From Arthrobacter sp. 260 (lineage in GTDB: Bacteria > Actinomycetota > Actinomycetes > Actinomycetales > Micrococcaceae): a DNA stretch of 64,000 bases. Position numbers and translations under genes: made by a program. How positions within the stretch are numbered: the first letter of the stretch is position 1; every line of letters starts with the position of its first letter. The notes under the pieces are model-generated. The model saw only the letters and a list, made by a program, of their open reading frames with translations, was not told the DNA's origin and searched no databases. This document shows, piece by piece, positions 25,108-33,514 of this stretch. The DNA lies in the NCBI RefSeq assembly GCF_013116745.1, contig NZ_JABFOE010000003.1, positions 248,001 through 312,000 of the forward strand, in the 5' to 3' direction.

Positions 25108-25434
25108 ATGAGCGAGTTTGAGAACGTGTCGATTGATTCGATCGGCGAGAACACAACCGTCCTGGACGTCCGGGAGGACTACGAGTGGGCGGCCGGCCAC
25201 ATTGAGGGAGCGATGCATATCCCAGTGGAACAGATTCCCGACCGGCTGGACGAACTCGACCCCGACACTGACCTGCATGTGATCTGCCGAACCGGCGGGC
25301 GCTCGCACCGGGTGGCCCAATGGCTGGTGGCCAACGGCTATTCGGCGGTCAATGTCACCGGAGGGATGGGCGCCTGGCTGGAAGCATCCCGCCCCATGGT
25401 CTCGGACACCGACCAGCCGCCCACTGTCCTCTAA
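25108..25434 (+). CDS. Rhodanese-like sulfurtransferase, single domain
   Basis: A 108-residue rhodanese domain. The N-terminal LDVREDYEWAAGHIEGAMHIPVEQI is characteristic, and the active loop is CRTGGRS with the sulfur-carrying Cys near residue 62. The GGMGAWLEA ending is also typical. Single-domain rhodaneses (GlpE/PspE type) move sulfane sulfur in the cytoplasm. The ATG at 25108 has GGGAAGGGG upstream. It ends 25 nt before pheA and is probably co-transcribed with it. Confidence 0.9.
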   Translation: MSEFENVSIDSIGENTTVLDVREDYEWAAGHIEGAMHIPVEQIPDRLDELDPDTDLHVICRTGGRSHRVAQWLVANGYSAVNVTGGMGAWLEASRPMVSDTDQPPTVL

Positions 25435-25459
25435 GAGGCACCTCCACTCGAAGGAAACC

Positions 25460-26401
25460 ATGAGCACGTCCGTCCCAGAGGTGTCCTACACCTTCCTCGG
25501 CCCCGAGGGCACGTTCACCGAGGCAGCCCTGCTGCAGGTCCCCGGGGCCGATACCGCCCGAAGAGTCCCAGCGCCGACCGTGACTTCTGCGCTGGACCTG
25601 GTGCGGACCGGCGCCGTCGACGCCGCGATGGTCCCGATCGAGAACTCGGTGGAGGGCGGTGTCAGCGCAACGCTCGATGCCATCGCGCAGGGCGACCCGC
25701 TGAGGATCATCAGGGAAGTGTTGGTCCCCATCACCTTTGTCCTGGTTGCCAAACCTGGGTTGCCCCTGAGCGGGGTGCGGACCATTTCCACCCATGGGCA
25801 CGCCTGGGCGCAGTGCCAGGCGTGGATCTCCCAACATATTCCACAAGCAGAATATCTTCCCGGATCGTCAACCGCTGCAGCCGCTGTCGGCTTGCTGGAC
25901 GCTGACTGCCCCTATGATGCCGCGATCTGCTCACCGTTTGTCGCTGAACGGTTGGGCCTGACGGTGCTCGGTAGCCACATCGGCGATGTGGCTGATGCAG
26001 TGACCCGCTTCATCCTGGTCAGTCGCCCCACCCTCCTCCCGGCACCGACCGGTGCCGACAAGACCACCCTGGTGATCCCGCTGCCCGAGGATCATCCCGG
26101 TGCCCTGATGGAAATCCTCGATCAGTTCGCCGCGCGCGGAGTCAACCTCAGCAGGATCGAATCAAGGCCAACGGGCCAGTTCCTCGGAGACTACTTCTTC
26201 AGCATTGATGCCGAGGGGCACATCGCCGATGCCCGGGTCGCCGATGCACTCAAGGGCCTGCATCGGATCAGCCCCCAACTTCGGTTCCTCGGTTCCTACG
26301 CCCGAGCCGATCGGCGGGAACACACGGTGGCCCGGCATACCTCCGACGAGGCATTCAGGGCCGCGCGGATCTGGGTGGAGTCCCTTCTGAAAGTGGGGTA
26401 G
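25460..26401 (+). CDS. pheA: Prephenate dehydratase
   Basis: The enzyme converts prephenate to phenylpyruvate in phenylalanine synthesis. From the ATG at 25460 (GAAGGAAA upstream) it has 313 residues. The catalytic domain starts FLGPEGTFTEAAL, has PIENSVEGGV near 64-73 and the catalytic TRF in DAVTRFILVSRP near 178-189. An ACT domain follows (LPEDHPGALMEILDQF...NLSRIESRPTGQFLGDYFF), with the ESRP motif that binds phenylalanine for feedback inhibition. No chorismate mutase domain is fused. Confidence 0.94.
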   Translation: MSTSVPEVSYTFLGPEGTFTEAALLQVPGADTARRVPAPTVTSALDLVRTGAVDAAMVPIENSVEGGVSATLDAIAQGDPLRIIREVLVPITFVLVAKPGLPLSGVRTISTHGHAWAQCQAWISQHIPQAEYLPGSSTAAAAVGLLDADCPYDAAICSPFVAERLGLTVLGSHIGDVADAVTRFILVSRPTLLPAPTGADKTTLVIPLPEDHPGALMEILDQFAARGVNLSRIESRPTGQFLGDYFFSIDAEGHIADARVADALKGLHRISPQLRFLGSYARADRREHTVARHTSDEAFRAARIWVESLLKVG

Positions 26402-26457
26402 GCGGCACCGCCGGTCGAACGGGATTCCTGCCGGCCCTGCGCTACCCTGAGCTGGAC

Positions 26458-27189
26458 ATGGGCTTACACATTGGCACCTCCGGGTGGAGCTACGACCACT
26501 GGGATGACGTGCTGTACCCGAGGGGCACTCCGGCGGGCAGGCGGCTCGGCTACTACGCGCAGCGCTTCGACACCGTCGAACTCAATGCCAGCTTCTACCG
26601 GTGGCCACGCGACACGGCATTCGCTGGCTGGCGCCGGAGGCTCCCGGACGGATTCCTCCTTTCCGTAAAAGCGCCACGAGGGCTTACCCACGGCAAGAAG
26701 CTGTATCAGCCGGAGGTCTGGGTGCAGCGGATCATCACCTGCTGGCACGAACTCGGCGACAGGCGCGCGGTTCTGCTCGTTCAGCTTCCGCCTGGCCTGG
26801 AGCGCGACGATCTGCGGCTCGGATACTTCCTCGGCCTGCTGCCGGACTGGATCCGGGTGGCCGTCGAGTTCCGCCACGCCAGCTGGGACCACCAGGAGGT
26901 GTACTCCCTGCTCGAACGCCACGGAGCCGCCTACTGCGTCATGAGCGGCGCCTTCCTGCCCTGCGTGCTCCGTGCCACAGCACCCTTCGTGTACCTGCGG
27001 ATGCACGGTCCAGACCACCACCACCTCTACGGAGGCTCCTACTCGGAGGCCGACCTGTCGTGGTGGGCGGACCGGATCCGCGAGTGGCAGGGGGCCGGCA
27101 AGGACGTGTTCGTCTACTTCAATAACGACGGCGGCGGGAACGCGGTGCGGAACGCCCACACCCTGCGGGACATCCTCGGTCACGGGTAG
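26458..27189 (+). CDS. DUF72 family protein
   Basis: A 243-residue protein with the family hallmarks IGTSGWSYDHWDDVLYP (4-20), FDTVELNASFYRWP (38-51), FLLSVKAPRGLTH and, near the end, DVFVYFNNDGGGNAVRNA. DUF72 proteins have a TIM-barrel-like fold with conserved acidic and aromatic residues in the centre. Their activity is not settled; a nuclease or phosphoesterase role has been suggested. The ATG at 26458 has no clear ribosome site. It precedes topoisomerase IB by 75 nt on the same strand. Confidence 0.88.
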   Translation: MGLHIGTSGWSYDHWDDVLYPRGTPAGRRLGYYAQRFDTVELNASFYRWPRDTAFAGWRRRLPDGFLLSVKAPRGLTHGKKLYQPEVWVQRIITCWHELGDRRAVLLVQLPPGLERDDLRLGYFLGLLPDWIRVAVEFRHASWDHQEVYSLLERHGAAYCVMSGAFLPCVLRATAPFVYLRMHGPDHHHLYGGSYSEADLSWWADRIREWQGAGKDVFVYFNNDGGGNAVRNAHTLRDILGHG

Positions 27190-27264
27190 CCGCCGACGGA
27201 CGGCAAGTGCCTGCCTGGCGGATAGGCAGTAGGCTGATCTTCTCGATCCGGAAAGGTCACCACC

Positions 27265-28239
27265 ATGCCTCGACTCCGCCGCAGCGATTGCGAAAAGCCG
27301 GGAATCACCCGACGCCGTCACGGTAAAGGTTTCAGCTACCGCACCATCGACGGGACACCGTTGCGGGATGCCGAAGAACTTCGGCGCATCAAGGACCTGG
27401 CCATCCCACCGGCCTGGAAGGATGTCTGGATTGCGCCCTACCCCAACGGACACATCCAGGCACTCGGTACTGACGCCGCGGGCCGCCGCCAGTACGTTTA
27501 CCACACGGCCTGGCGGGAGAAAAAGGACCGCGAGAAGTTTGATCGAGCCCTCGAGTTCGGCGAAAAGCTGCCCGCCGCCCGTAGGGTGATCACTTCGCAC
27601 CTCCGTAGCGAGGGACTGCCGAGGGAACGCGCCTTCGCGGCCGCCCTGCGCATTGTCGACTCGGGCTCGCTGCGGATTGGCTCCGAACAGTATGCGGAGA
27701 CCAACGGGTCCTTTGGGGTCACCACGCTGCAGGTGGAGCACGTCCGTATCAAGGGCCCCATGATCACCTTTGAGTTCCCCGGCAAGAGCGGGCAGCAGTG
27801 GGAATCCACGCTTGAAGACGCCGACCTGTCAGCGGCCATGCGGCCGATGCTGAAACGCGAACAGGCCGACACCGCGTTGGCCTACCGCACCCCCGACGGC
27901 GAATGGCACCGCGTCGACGCCTCGCAACTGAACGGGTTTCTCCGGCAGGTCACAGGCGAGGGTTTCACGGCCAAGGACTTCCGGACCTGGCAGGCCACAG
28001 TGGTCGCGGCGATGGACCTCGCCCGAAGTGACCTGTTGGCTACTACCAAGACCGCCCGGCAGAAGGCCGTCGCCGCCACCATGCGTGCAGTGGCGGAGAA
28101 ACTTGGCAATACTCCGGCGGTCGCCAAACGCTCCTACGTTGACCCCCGCCTCGTCGACCGGTTCATGGCCGGTGAGGTGATTGAGATCGCGAGCTACTCG
28201 GCGTCCGAGAAGGCTGTTCGCGGGCTGCTTAAAGCGTAG
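27265..28239 (+). CDS. DNA topoisomerase IB (poxvirus-like bacterial type)
   Basis: A 324-residue type IB topoisomerase that relaxes supercoils by a 3'-phosphotyrosine intermediate. The N-terminal domain has PPAWKDVWIAPYPNGHIQALGTDAAGR. The catalytic domain has LRIGSEQY (Arg near 131), DFRTWQATV (Arg near 239) and the nucleophile Tyr291 in KRSYVDPRLVD; viral and most bacterial members have SYxHP here. The AAxxxTPAVAKRSY order is normal. The start ATG at 27265 follows GGAAAGG. Such genes are scattered in actinobacteria and often lie near accessory repair genes. Confidence 0.9.
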   Translation: MPRLRRSDCEKPGITRRRHGKGFSYRTIDGTPLRDAEELRRIKDLAIPPAWKDVWIAPYPNGHIQALGTDAAGRRQYVYHTAWREKKDREKFDRALEFGEKLPAARRVITSHLRSEGLPRERAFAAALRIVDSGSLRIGSEQYAETNGSFGVTTLQVEHVRIKGPMITFEFPGKSGQQWESTLEDADLSAAMRPMLKREQADTALAYRTPDGEWHRVDASQLNGFLRQVTGEGFTAKDFRTWQATVVAAMDLARSDLLATTKTARQKAVAATMRAVAEKLGNTPAVAKRSYVDPRLVDRFMAGEVIEIASYSASEKAVRGLLKA

Positions 28240-28323
28240 CGATCCTTCCCACTGGAAGCGGTTCATCAGTAGGCTTCACTCAGGGCGCCAGTGTTCGGCG
28301 CATACCGCAACGAGAGGCGCATC

Positions 28324-28725
28324 ATGAGCGAGCAGGCCAACGAAGGACAGATCGTTACCCCGAACGACGGCGGCGGAGCCACCTCCGACGAAAACTACCG
28401 TGGAGACGCGGGAGACCAGGCCAACGACCTGCGGTTTTCCGAAGAGCAGCAATTGATCAACAGCCAGGCAAAGGGCGAGTTCCCCGACTCGGACACCGAG
28501 AACCTTGAGCCCGTGCCCGGGGGCGGTTACACCGGCGCGCAGAAGCGCGGTGCGACCGACAGCGGCTTCACCGGCGAGCAGGACCCGGCCAAGGAGGGTG
28601 AGTACACCGACATCGAAGAGGATCCGGCGGACGGCACCGGCCCTGAGGGTGAGTACACCGACGCCGACAGCGTCCCCTCGATCCAGGAGGGCGGCGATCC
28701 CTCGAATGAAGAGGGCTCCCGCTAG
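28324..28725 (+). CDS. Acidic low-complexity protein with GEYTD repeats
   Basis: A 133-residue, strongly acidic protein starting MSEQANEGQ with GAGAGG upstream. It has no hydrophobic segment and is likely disordered. EGEYTD occurs twice 17 residues apart (about 90-95 and 107-112), with the DNA GAGGGTGAGTACACCGAC repeated exactly, and GGYTGAQ/SGFTGEQ is a second pair. The MSEQ beginning is shared with the small protein at 21035. The function is unknown; hydration or stress protection is a guess. Its stop TAG overlaps the stop of the convergent kinase gene in one CTAG. Confidence 0.7.
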   Translation: MSEQANEGQIVTPNDGGGATSDENYRGDAGDQANDLRFSEEQQLINSQAKGEFPDSDTENLEPVPGGGYTGAQKRGATDSGFTGEQDPAKEGEYTDIEEDPADGTGPEGEYTDADSVPSIQEGGDPSNEEGSR

Positions 28726-29822
28726 CTTCTCCCCTTCCGCATCACTTGCCTGGTGCGCTGACGGTCCAGTCCGGGATGTGAGCGGACGATCAGCGCACCA
28801 GGGTCGATGCGCACATCAAGCGAGGTAACGGCTCCCGACAGGTCGCCGTCGAGCTGGGTCTCGGTGGGATCGGGGACAGTGACCCTTACCCGCCGGGCCT
28901 GGTAATAGTTGATCACCGGGATGGCGGCCCGCGGCCGCAGGACAATCGTGGCGCCCAACCAGATCCAGCCCAGGATACTGCGCGGACTCATCACCACCAC
29001 GTCCAGATAGCCGTCATCGATGGTCGAATCGGGAATCAGCTCAATGCCTCCGGGAAGCCTCCCGCAGTTGGCGAATAGGACGCTGTGGACCGTTCTGGAC
29101 TGCGCCGGCTGGCCATCAAGGCTGATCAGCATCCGCTGCCGTTTTCCCGGCAGGCTCCGGAACCCCGCCTCGCTGTAGGCCAGCCAGCCGAACTTCGCTT
29201 TCAGGTCATCCTTGGTGGCAGCCACCACCACCGCGTCCAGCCCCACGCCACCCATCACCAGGAAAACGTGGTCGGTATGTGTTCCGGTCCGGTCATTGCG
29301 CAACGCGATCCGACCCATATCGATCCGGCGGCCGGTGCCGTGCAGGGCGTTGCGCACGCCTGCCCCGACATCCGAGACCGGGATCCCCAGGTTCCGTGCG
29401 AGCAGGTTACCGGTCCCGAGCGGAACAATGCCCAGCACCGCGTCCTGGTGGGCCAGCGCCCGCGCAACAGCCCGAACGGTCCCGTCGCCGCCAGCCGCGA
29501 TGACGACGTCGGCCCCCTCCCGCAACGCCTGGCTGGCCTGCCCAAATCCGGGATCCAGCACTGTCGTCTCAAGGACCAGCGGGGCGGCCCACCCAGCGTC
29601 GGTACAGGCCGCCTCGACCAGACGGCGTGCGAAACCGGCATTGAGTTTCCCGGGGTGCAGCACCAGGGCAACCCGCTGCGGCCCGGTCGGAGCCGGCAGG
29701 GGAGGTGCAGCGGCAGGGGTGGGATGTTTCGGGGAATGCAGGCGGCGGACACCCAGCCAGCTCACGGCTGAAGCCACAGTGGCCAGGGCCAGGGCAACCA
29801 GGATGATCAGGCGAAGTGGCAT
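28722..29822 (-). CDS. Diacylglycerol kinase-type lipid kinase (DagK/YegS family) with N-terminal membrane segment
   Basis: From the ATG at 29822 (GAGGGA upstream) the protein has 366 residues; the longer open frame into serS is not used. One hydrophobic helix (IILVALALATVASAVSWLGV, about 4-23) anchors it. The catalytic domain has the nucleotide loop AAGGDGTVRAVARAL near 113-127 and PLGTGNLLARNLGIP near 142-156. The C-terminal domain has GYLDVVVMSP and QLDGDLSG. Members phosphorylate diacylglycerol or related lipids such as phosphatidylinositol mannoside precursors or sphingoid bases; the substrate is not known. It is divergent from serS. Confidence 0.88.
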   Translation of the reverse strand: MPLRLIILVALALATVASAVSWLGVRRLHSPKHPTPAAAPPLPAPTGPQRVALVLHPGKLNAGFARRLVEAACTDAGWAAPLVLETTVLDPGFGQASQALREGADVVIAAGGDGTVRAVARALAHQDAVLGIVPLGTGNLLARNLGIPVSDVGAGVRNALHGTGRRIDMGRIALRNDRTGTHTDHVFLVMGGVGLDAVVVAATKDDLKAKFGWLAYSEAGFRSLPGKRQRMLISLDGQPAQSRTVHSVLFANCGRLPGGIELIPDSTIDDGYLDVVVMSPRSILGWIWLGATIVLRPRAAIPVINYYQARRVRVTVPDPTETQLDGDLSGAVTSLDVRIDPGALIVRSHPGLDRQRTRQVMRKGRS

Positions 29823-29895
29823 GGTGTCCCTCAGCGTATCGCCCGGCGAAGTATCCCGGGGAAATACAGCCCCGGGCCATTGATAGTCTTGGCGG

Positions 29896-31182
29896 GTGAT
29901 CGATGTAAATGAGCTCCGCGACAACCCCGAGAAATTCCGCACCTCACAGCGCGCCCGCCGCGGCGATGAAGCCCTGGTGGACGCGATCATCGCGGCTGAC
30001 TCCCACCGTCGTGAAGTGGTGACCCATGCCGAGTCCCTGCGGGCTGACCAGAACGCGTTCGGCAAGCGGGTGGCCCAGGCCAAGGGTGAGCAGAAGCAGG
30101 AGCTGCTCGCCGAGGTCAAGGAACTAGCTGCGTCGGTGAAGGCTGCCGCGGCGCAGGCCGAGACGGCCAGGCAGGAACAGGACGCGCTCCTCCGCAGCCT
30201 GCCCAACGCCATCCAGGACGGCGTCCCAGCTGGCGGCGAAGATGACTTTGAGGTCATCAAGACGGTCGGCACCCCCCGCGATTTCGACGCTGACGGCTTC
30301 ACCCCCAGGGATCACCTGGAGATCGGTGAACTGATCGGTGCAATCGACATGGAGCGTGGAGCCAAGGTCTCAGGTTCCCGTTTCTACTTCCTCAAGGGCG
30401 TCGGTGCCCGGCTGGAGCTCGCACTGCTCAACATGGCCATGGACCAGGCGGTCCAGGCCGGTTTTGTCCCGATGATCACCCCCACCCTGGTCAGGCCGGA
30501 GATCATGCAGGGGACCGGATTCGACGTCGCACACGACGCCGAAATCTACCGGCTAGCCGAGGACGATCTCTACCTGGTAGGAACCTCCGAGGTGGCAATG
30601 GCCGGCTACCACTCCGACGAGATCATCGATCTTTCGGACGGTCCGGTCCGCTACGCCGGGTGGTCCTCCTGCTACCGGCGTGAAGCCGGCTCGCACGGCA
30701 AGGACACTCGCGGCATCATCCGGGTGCACCAGTTCAACAAGGTCGAAATGTTCGCGTACACCACCGAGGAGGAGTCCTACGCCGAGCACGCACGGATGCT
30801 CGCCTGGGAGGAGGAAATGCTCGCCAAGGTGGAACTGCCCTACCGGGTCATCGACACCGCCGCGGGCGACCTCGGCATGTCAGCTGCCCGCAAGTTCGAC
30901 TGTGAGGCATGGGTCCCCACCCAGGGCGCCTACCGCGAGCTGACCTCTACCTCCAACTGCACCACCTTCCAGGCCCGCCGCCTGAACATCAGGGAACGGC
31001 TCCCCGAGGGCAACAAGGGCACCCGGGCGGTTGCAACACTGAATGGCACGCTCGCCACCACCCGCTGGATCGTCGCCATCCTCGAGCATCACCAGAACGC
31101 CGACGGTTCCGTAACCGTGCCGCAGGCACTCAGGCCCTACCTGGGCGGGCTCGAAGTCCTCCCGGTACTCGGCGCCTCCTGA
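29896..31182 (+). CDS. serS: Seryl-tRNA synthetase
   Basis: A 428-residue class II synthetase. The N-terminal coiled-coil arm (about 30-105, rich in Ala, Glu and Gln) grips the long arm of tRNA-Ser. Motif 2 is seen in [21 protein letters not shown] near 255-275, and the serine-binding [17 protein letters not shown] leads to motif 3 ([17 protein letters not shown]). The length and domain order are standard. The start is a GTG at 29896. It is divergent from the lipid kinase and is followed by a HAD phosphatase gene 42 nt on. Confidence 0.95.
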   Translation: MIDVNELRDNPEKFRTSQRARRGDEALVDAIIAADSHRREVVTHAESLRADQNAFGKRVAQAKGEQKQELLAEVKELAASVKAAAAQAETARQEQDALLRSLPNAIQDGVPAGGEDDFEVIKTVGTPRDFDADGFTPRDHLEIGELIGAIDMERGAKVSGSRFYFLKGVGARLELALLNMAMDQAVQAGFVPMITPTLVRPEIMQGTGFDVAHDAEIYRLAEDDLYLVGTSEVAMAGYHSDEIIDLSDGPVRYAGWSSCYRREAGSHGKDTRGIIRVHQFNKVEMFAYTTEEESYAEHARMLAWEEEMLAKVELPYRVIDTAAGDLGMSAARKFDCEAWVPTQGAYRELTSTSNCTTFQARRLNIRERLPEGNKGTRAVATLNGTLATTRWIVAILEHHQNADGSVTVPQALRPYLGGLEVLPVLGAS

Positions 31183-31224
31183 CCCGCCTACCTCGCGACC
31201 CGGCGAATCTGGTTCACTTGAGTA

Positions 31225-32055
31225 ATGAAGGAATTCAGTACTGCCGGCACCGAGGACCGGCAGCCCCAGCGTAAACTCATCGCCCTGGACATCGACGGGA
31301 CGCTCGTCGACCACGACGGCCACATGTCCGACGAGGTGCGTGACGCCGCACGCGCCGTCGTCGGCGCCGGGCACGAGGTCATCATTGCGACAGGCCGCTC
31401 ACTGGGTGCCGCGCTGCCGATCATCGAGCAGCTCGGGATTGAGCGCGGCTACAGCGTGTGCTCGAACGGCGGAGTGACGCTGCGTGTCGACTCCGGGACT
31501 GCCCAGGGGTTTGAGATCGTCGACCGGGTCACCTTCGATCCCCGGCCCGCGCTCGTCGCACTCCGCGAACGGCTGCCGACAGCCAAGTATGCGCTTGAGG
31601 ACGACGACGGCAACTTCCTCGCCACCGAACCGTTCCAGGATGCCAGCTTCGGCGCCGAAACCCGCACCGTCGATTTCGAGGACATGCTCGACGCCGCCGC
31701 CGTCAGGGTGGTCGTCTTCAGCACTGACAGCACCGCCGAGCAGTTCGGTGAGGCGGTCGAGGCCATCGGCCTTCACGGTGTCACCTACTCGGTGGGATGG
31801 ACGGCCTGGCTCGACATCGCCGCCGCCGGTGTCACCAAGGCCAGCGCCCTTGAGCTGTTGCGACGCCGGCTGGACATCGACCCCTCGCACACCGTGGCGA
31901 TCGGGGATGGACGCAATGACATTGAAATGCTCGTCTGGGCGGCGCGGTCCGTGGCGATGGGCCAGTCGCCTGATGAGGTACTGGCCGCGGCCACCGAGGT
32001 GACGGCGAGCGTGTACGACGACGGCGCCGCCAAGGTACTGCGCACCCTCCTCTAG
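31225..32055 (+). CDS. HAD-superfamily (Cof-type, IIB) phosphatase
   Basis: A 276-residue HAD IIB hydrolase: LIALDIDGTLVDHDG (nucleophile Asp, about 14-28), IIATGRS near 53-59, SVCSNGGVTL before the cap, and IGDGRNDIEMLVWA near 229-242 with the metal acids. It should dephosphorylate a small phosphorylated metabolite. It follows serS on the same strand, as in other Micrococcaceae (recalled, not checked). The ATG at 31225 lacks a strong ribosome site. It is distinct from the HAD gene at 10310. Confidence 0.88.
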   Translation: MKEFSTAGTEDRQPQRKLIALDIDGTLVDHDGHMSDEVRDAARAVVGAGHEVIIATGRSLGAALPIIEQLGIERGYSVCSNGGVTLRVDSGTAQGFEIVDRVTFDPRPALVALRERLPTAKYALEDDDGNFLATEPFQDASFGAETRTVDFEDMLDAAAVRVVVFSTDSTAEQFGEAVEAIGLHGVTYSVGWTAWLDIAAAGVTKASALELLRRRLDIDPSHTVAIGDGRNDIEMLVWAARSVAMGQSPDEVLAAATEVTASVYDDGAAKVLRTLL

Positions 32056-32088
32056 GCACGCCCGGGCGTTGCCGGATGGACGGACCAG

Positions 32089-32736
32089 TCAGCGGCTGGC
32101 GGCCGGCTCATACGGCAGGGACGCCGGCGGCAGCGCGGTTGGTCCGTAGGACAGATCGAGGAGTCTCGCGGCGGCAGGCCGGGTTGCCCACTCCTCCACC
32201 CAGTGCGACCGGACTACTGCCTTGCTGACTGCCTGCGTGGTGATGCCCAGTTCAGCGGCGATCAGCTTCTGCTGCCCCCGGGCGCCGGGCGTCAACAGGT
32301 CAAGGACGTTCCATTCCGCGTCGGTCCGCGTGAACACGATCTGGCCCAGCAGGCGGAGCACTGCCTCAGCCTCCGCAGCAATGGTCGAGTCGGGGCCCTC
32401 GACGGCGAGCGGGATCCGCTCGCCGGTCTTCTGGGCCCTGGTCACGGCGCGCCGGGCGTAGATCAGCCCATACCCCTGCGCTTCAAGAATGTTTTCCGGG
32501 ACCGGAGTGTGCAACCCTCCGACGCCGATTCCCACGTGCCACCGTCGGTACCTCAGGGCAGTGAGGGCGACGTCGACCGCTGTCGCGGCGCTGTCCACCA
32601 CACCCTGCAGCTCATCACCGGTGGAGCGCTGGAACGGCACCACTGTTTCGACGTTCCGCAGGCCACGCAGCAGGTCGCCGACGAGGTCTCCGACCTCGCG
32701 GGAGTCCCGCTGATTGATCGTTAAAACGTAGAGCAT
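32089..32736 (-). CDS. SatD-like protein with C-terminal helix-turn-helix
   Basis: A 215-residue protein. The N-terminal part (VLTINQRDSR, VVPFQRSTGDELQGVVDSAATAVDVAL, WHVGIGVGG) has the arrangement of SatD-family proteins. The C-terminus has a MarR- or sigma-like helix-turn-helix, GQQKLIAAELGITTQAVSKAV. It is probably a DNA-binding regulator. The ATG at 32736 has no ribosome site. It forms the end of a perfect 27-nt inverted repeat (32734-32760) that contains a -10-like CATACT on the minus strand, consistent with a leaderless, self-regulated gene. The family name is moderately certain and the helix-turn-helix clearer. Confidence 0.7.
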   Translation of the reverse strand: MLYVLTINQRDSREVGDLVGDLLRGLRNVETVVPFQRSTGDELQGVVDSAATAVDVALTALRYRRWHVGIGVGGLHTPVPENILEAQGYGLIYARRAVTRAQKTGERIPLAVEGPDSTIAAEAEAVLRLLGQIVFTRTDAEWNVLDLLTPGARGQQKLIAAELGITTQAVSKAVVRSHWVEEWATRPAAARLLDLSYGPTALPPASLPYEPAASR

Positions 32737-32760
32737 GGCTTCAGTATGCCTGAAGCCATG
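32734..32760. promoter_or_regulatory. Perfect inverted repeat over the start of the SatD-like gene
   Basis: CATGGCTTCA (32734-32743) and TGAAGCCATG (32751-32760) are exact complements around GTATGCC. On the minus strand CATACT (32748-32743) is a -10 candidate, 6 nt from the ATG at 32736. A repressor bound here would cover the promoter; an RNA hairpin hiding the start codon is the alternative. Confidence 0.55.
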
Positions 32761-32805
32761 CCCTAGAACGCTCTAATCAACCGAAAAAAGTTGTTTTGAT
32801 GGGGC

Positions 32806-33372
32806 CTAGCGGCCTTGTGGGTTTGCAGTGGCGTTCTCGACGTCGGCGTCGACGTCCCTACCCTGCGGCTCGTCCTCTTCGCGCTGTTCCCCGAGATCCT
32901 GGAACCGCTTCAGCGAGGCCTTCACTTCGGCTTCGGCTGCCGCGCGGTCGGCCCAGTCGGCTGCCTCAACCCATTTGCCCGGTTCCAGGTCCTTGTACCG
33001 CTCGAAGAAGTGCTTGATCTCATCGAGCAGGAACGGCGACACATCGGAGAGATCTTTGATGTGCTCAAAACGCGGGTCGTTGGGCACGCACAGCACCTTC
33101 GCGTCGCCGCCGCCGTCGTCGGTCATGTTGAACACGCCGATGGGACGGGCCTCGACCAGCACGCCGGGGATCAGGTCGAAGTCCTGCAGCATCACCATTG
33201 CGTCCAGCGGATCGCCGTCCTCGCCGAGGGTGTTCTCGAAGTAGCCGTAGTGGGTGGGGTACTGCATCGAGGTGAAGAGGACGCGGTCCAGGCGCAACCG
33301 GTGCGTTTCGTGGTCGATTTCGTACTTGACGCGTGATCCTTTGGGGATCTCGATGGTGACGTCGAGGTTCAT
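32806..33372 (-). CDS. ppa: Inorganic pyrophosphatase
   Basis: A soluble family I pyrophosphatase that drives biosynthesis by splitting PPi. From the ATG at 33372 (AGGAG upstream) it has 188 residues; the open frame upstream overlaps dacB and is a shadow. Signature parts are [16 protein letters not shown] (about 7-22), [24 protein letters not shown] (about 38-61, with the metal acids of DxDPxD) and [24 protein letters not shown]-terminal extension beyond about 165 is Glu/Asp/Gln-rich and unlike the compact family core. It is divergent from dacB. Confidence 0.93.
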   Translation of the reverse strand: MNLDVTIEIPKGSRVKYEIDHETHRLRLDRVLFTSMQYPTHYGYFENTLGEDGDPLDAMVMLQDFDLIPGVLVEARPIGVFNMTDDGGGDAKVLCVPNDPRFEHIKDLSDVSPFLLDEIKHFFERYKDLEPGKWVEAADWADRAAAEAEVKASLKRFQDLGEQREEDEPQGRDVDADVENATANPQGR

Positions 33373-33514
33373 GGCACTCTCCTGTGGAATCCTTTGGGCA
33401 GCGCGCGGCGGTAGGCCCCAGGGGCTGCCGCGTCGGTCTAGTCTTAAACATATAGGTTTGGGACGCATCCCGTAGCCCGAACCAATTCTTTGCTCTCGCC
33501 GATTGGGGACTTTC

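Noticed and set aside
29823..30302. N-terminal extension of the lipid kinase frame
   Set aside because: It lies antisense to serS and encodes Ser/Ala-rich sequence without pattern; a ribosome site and membrane helix support the start at 29822.
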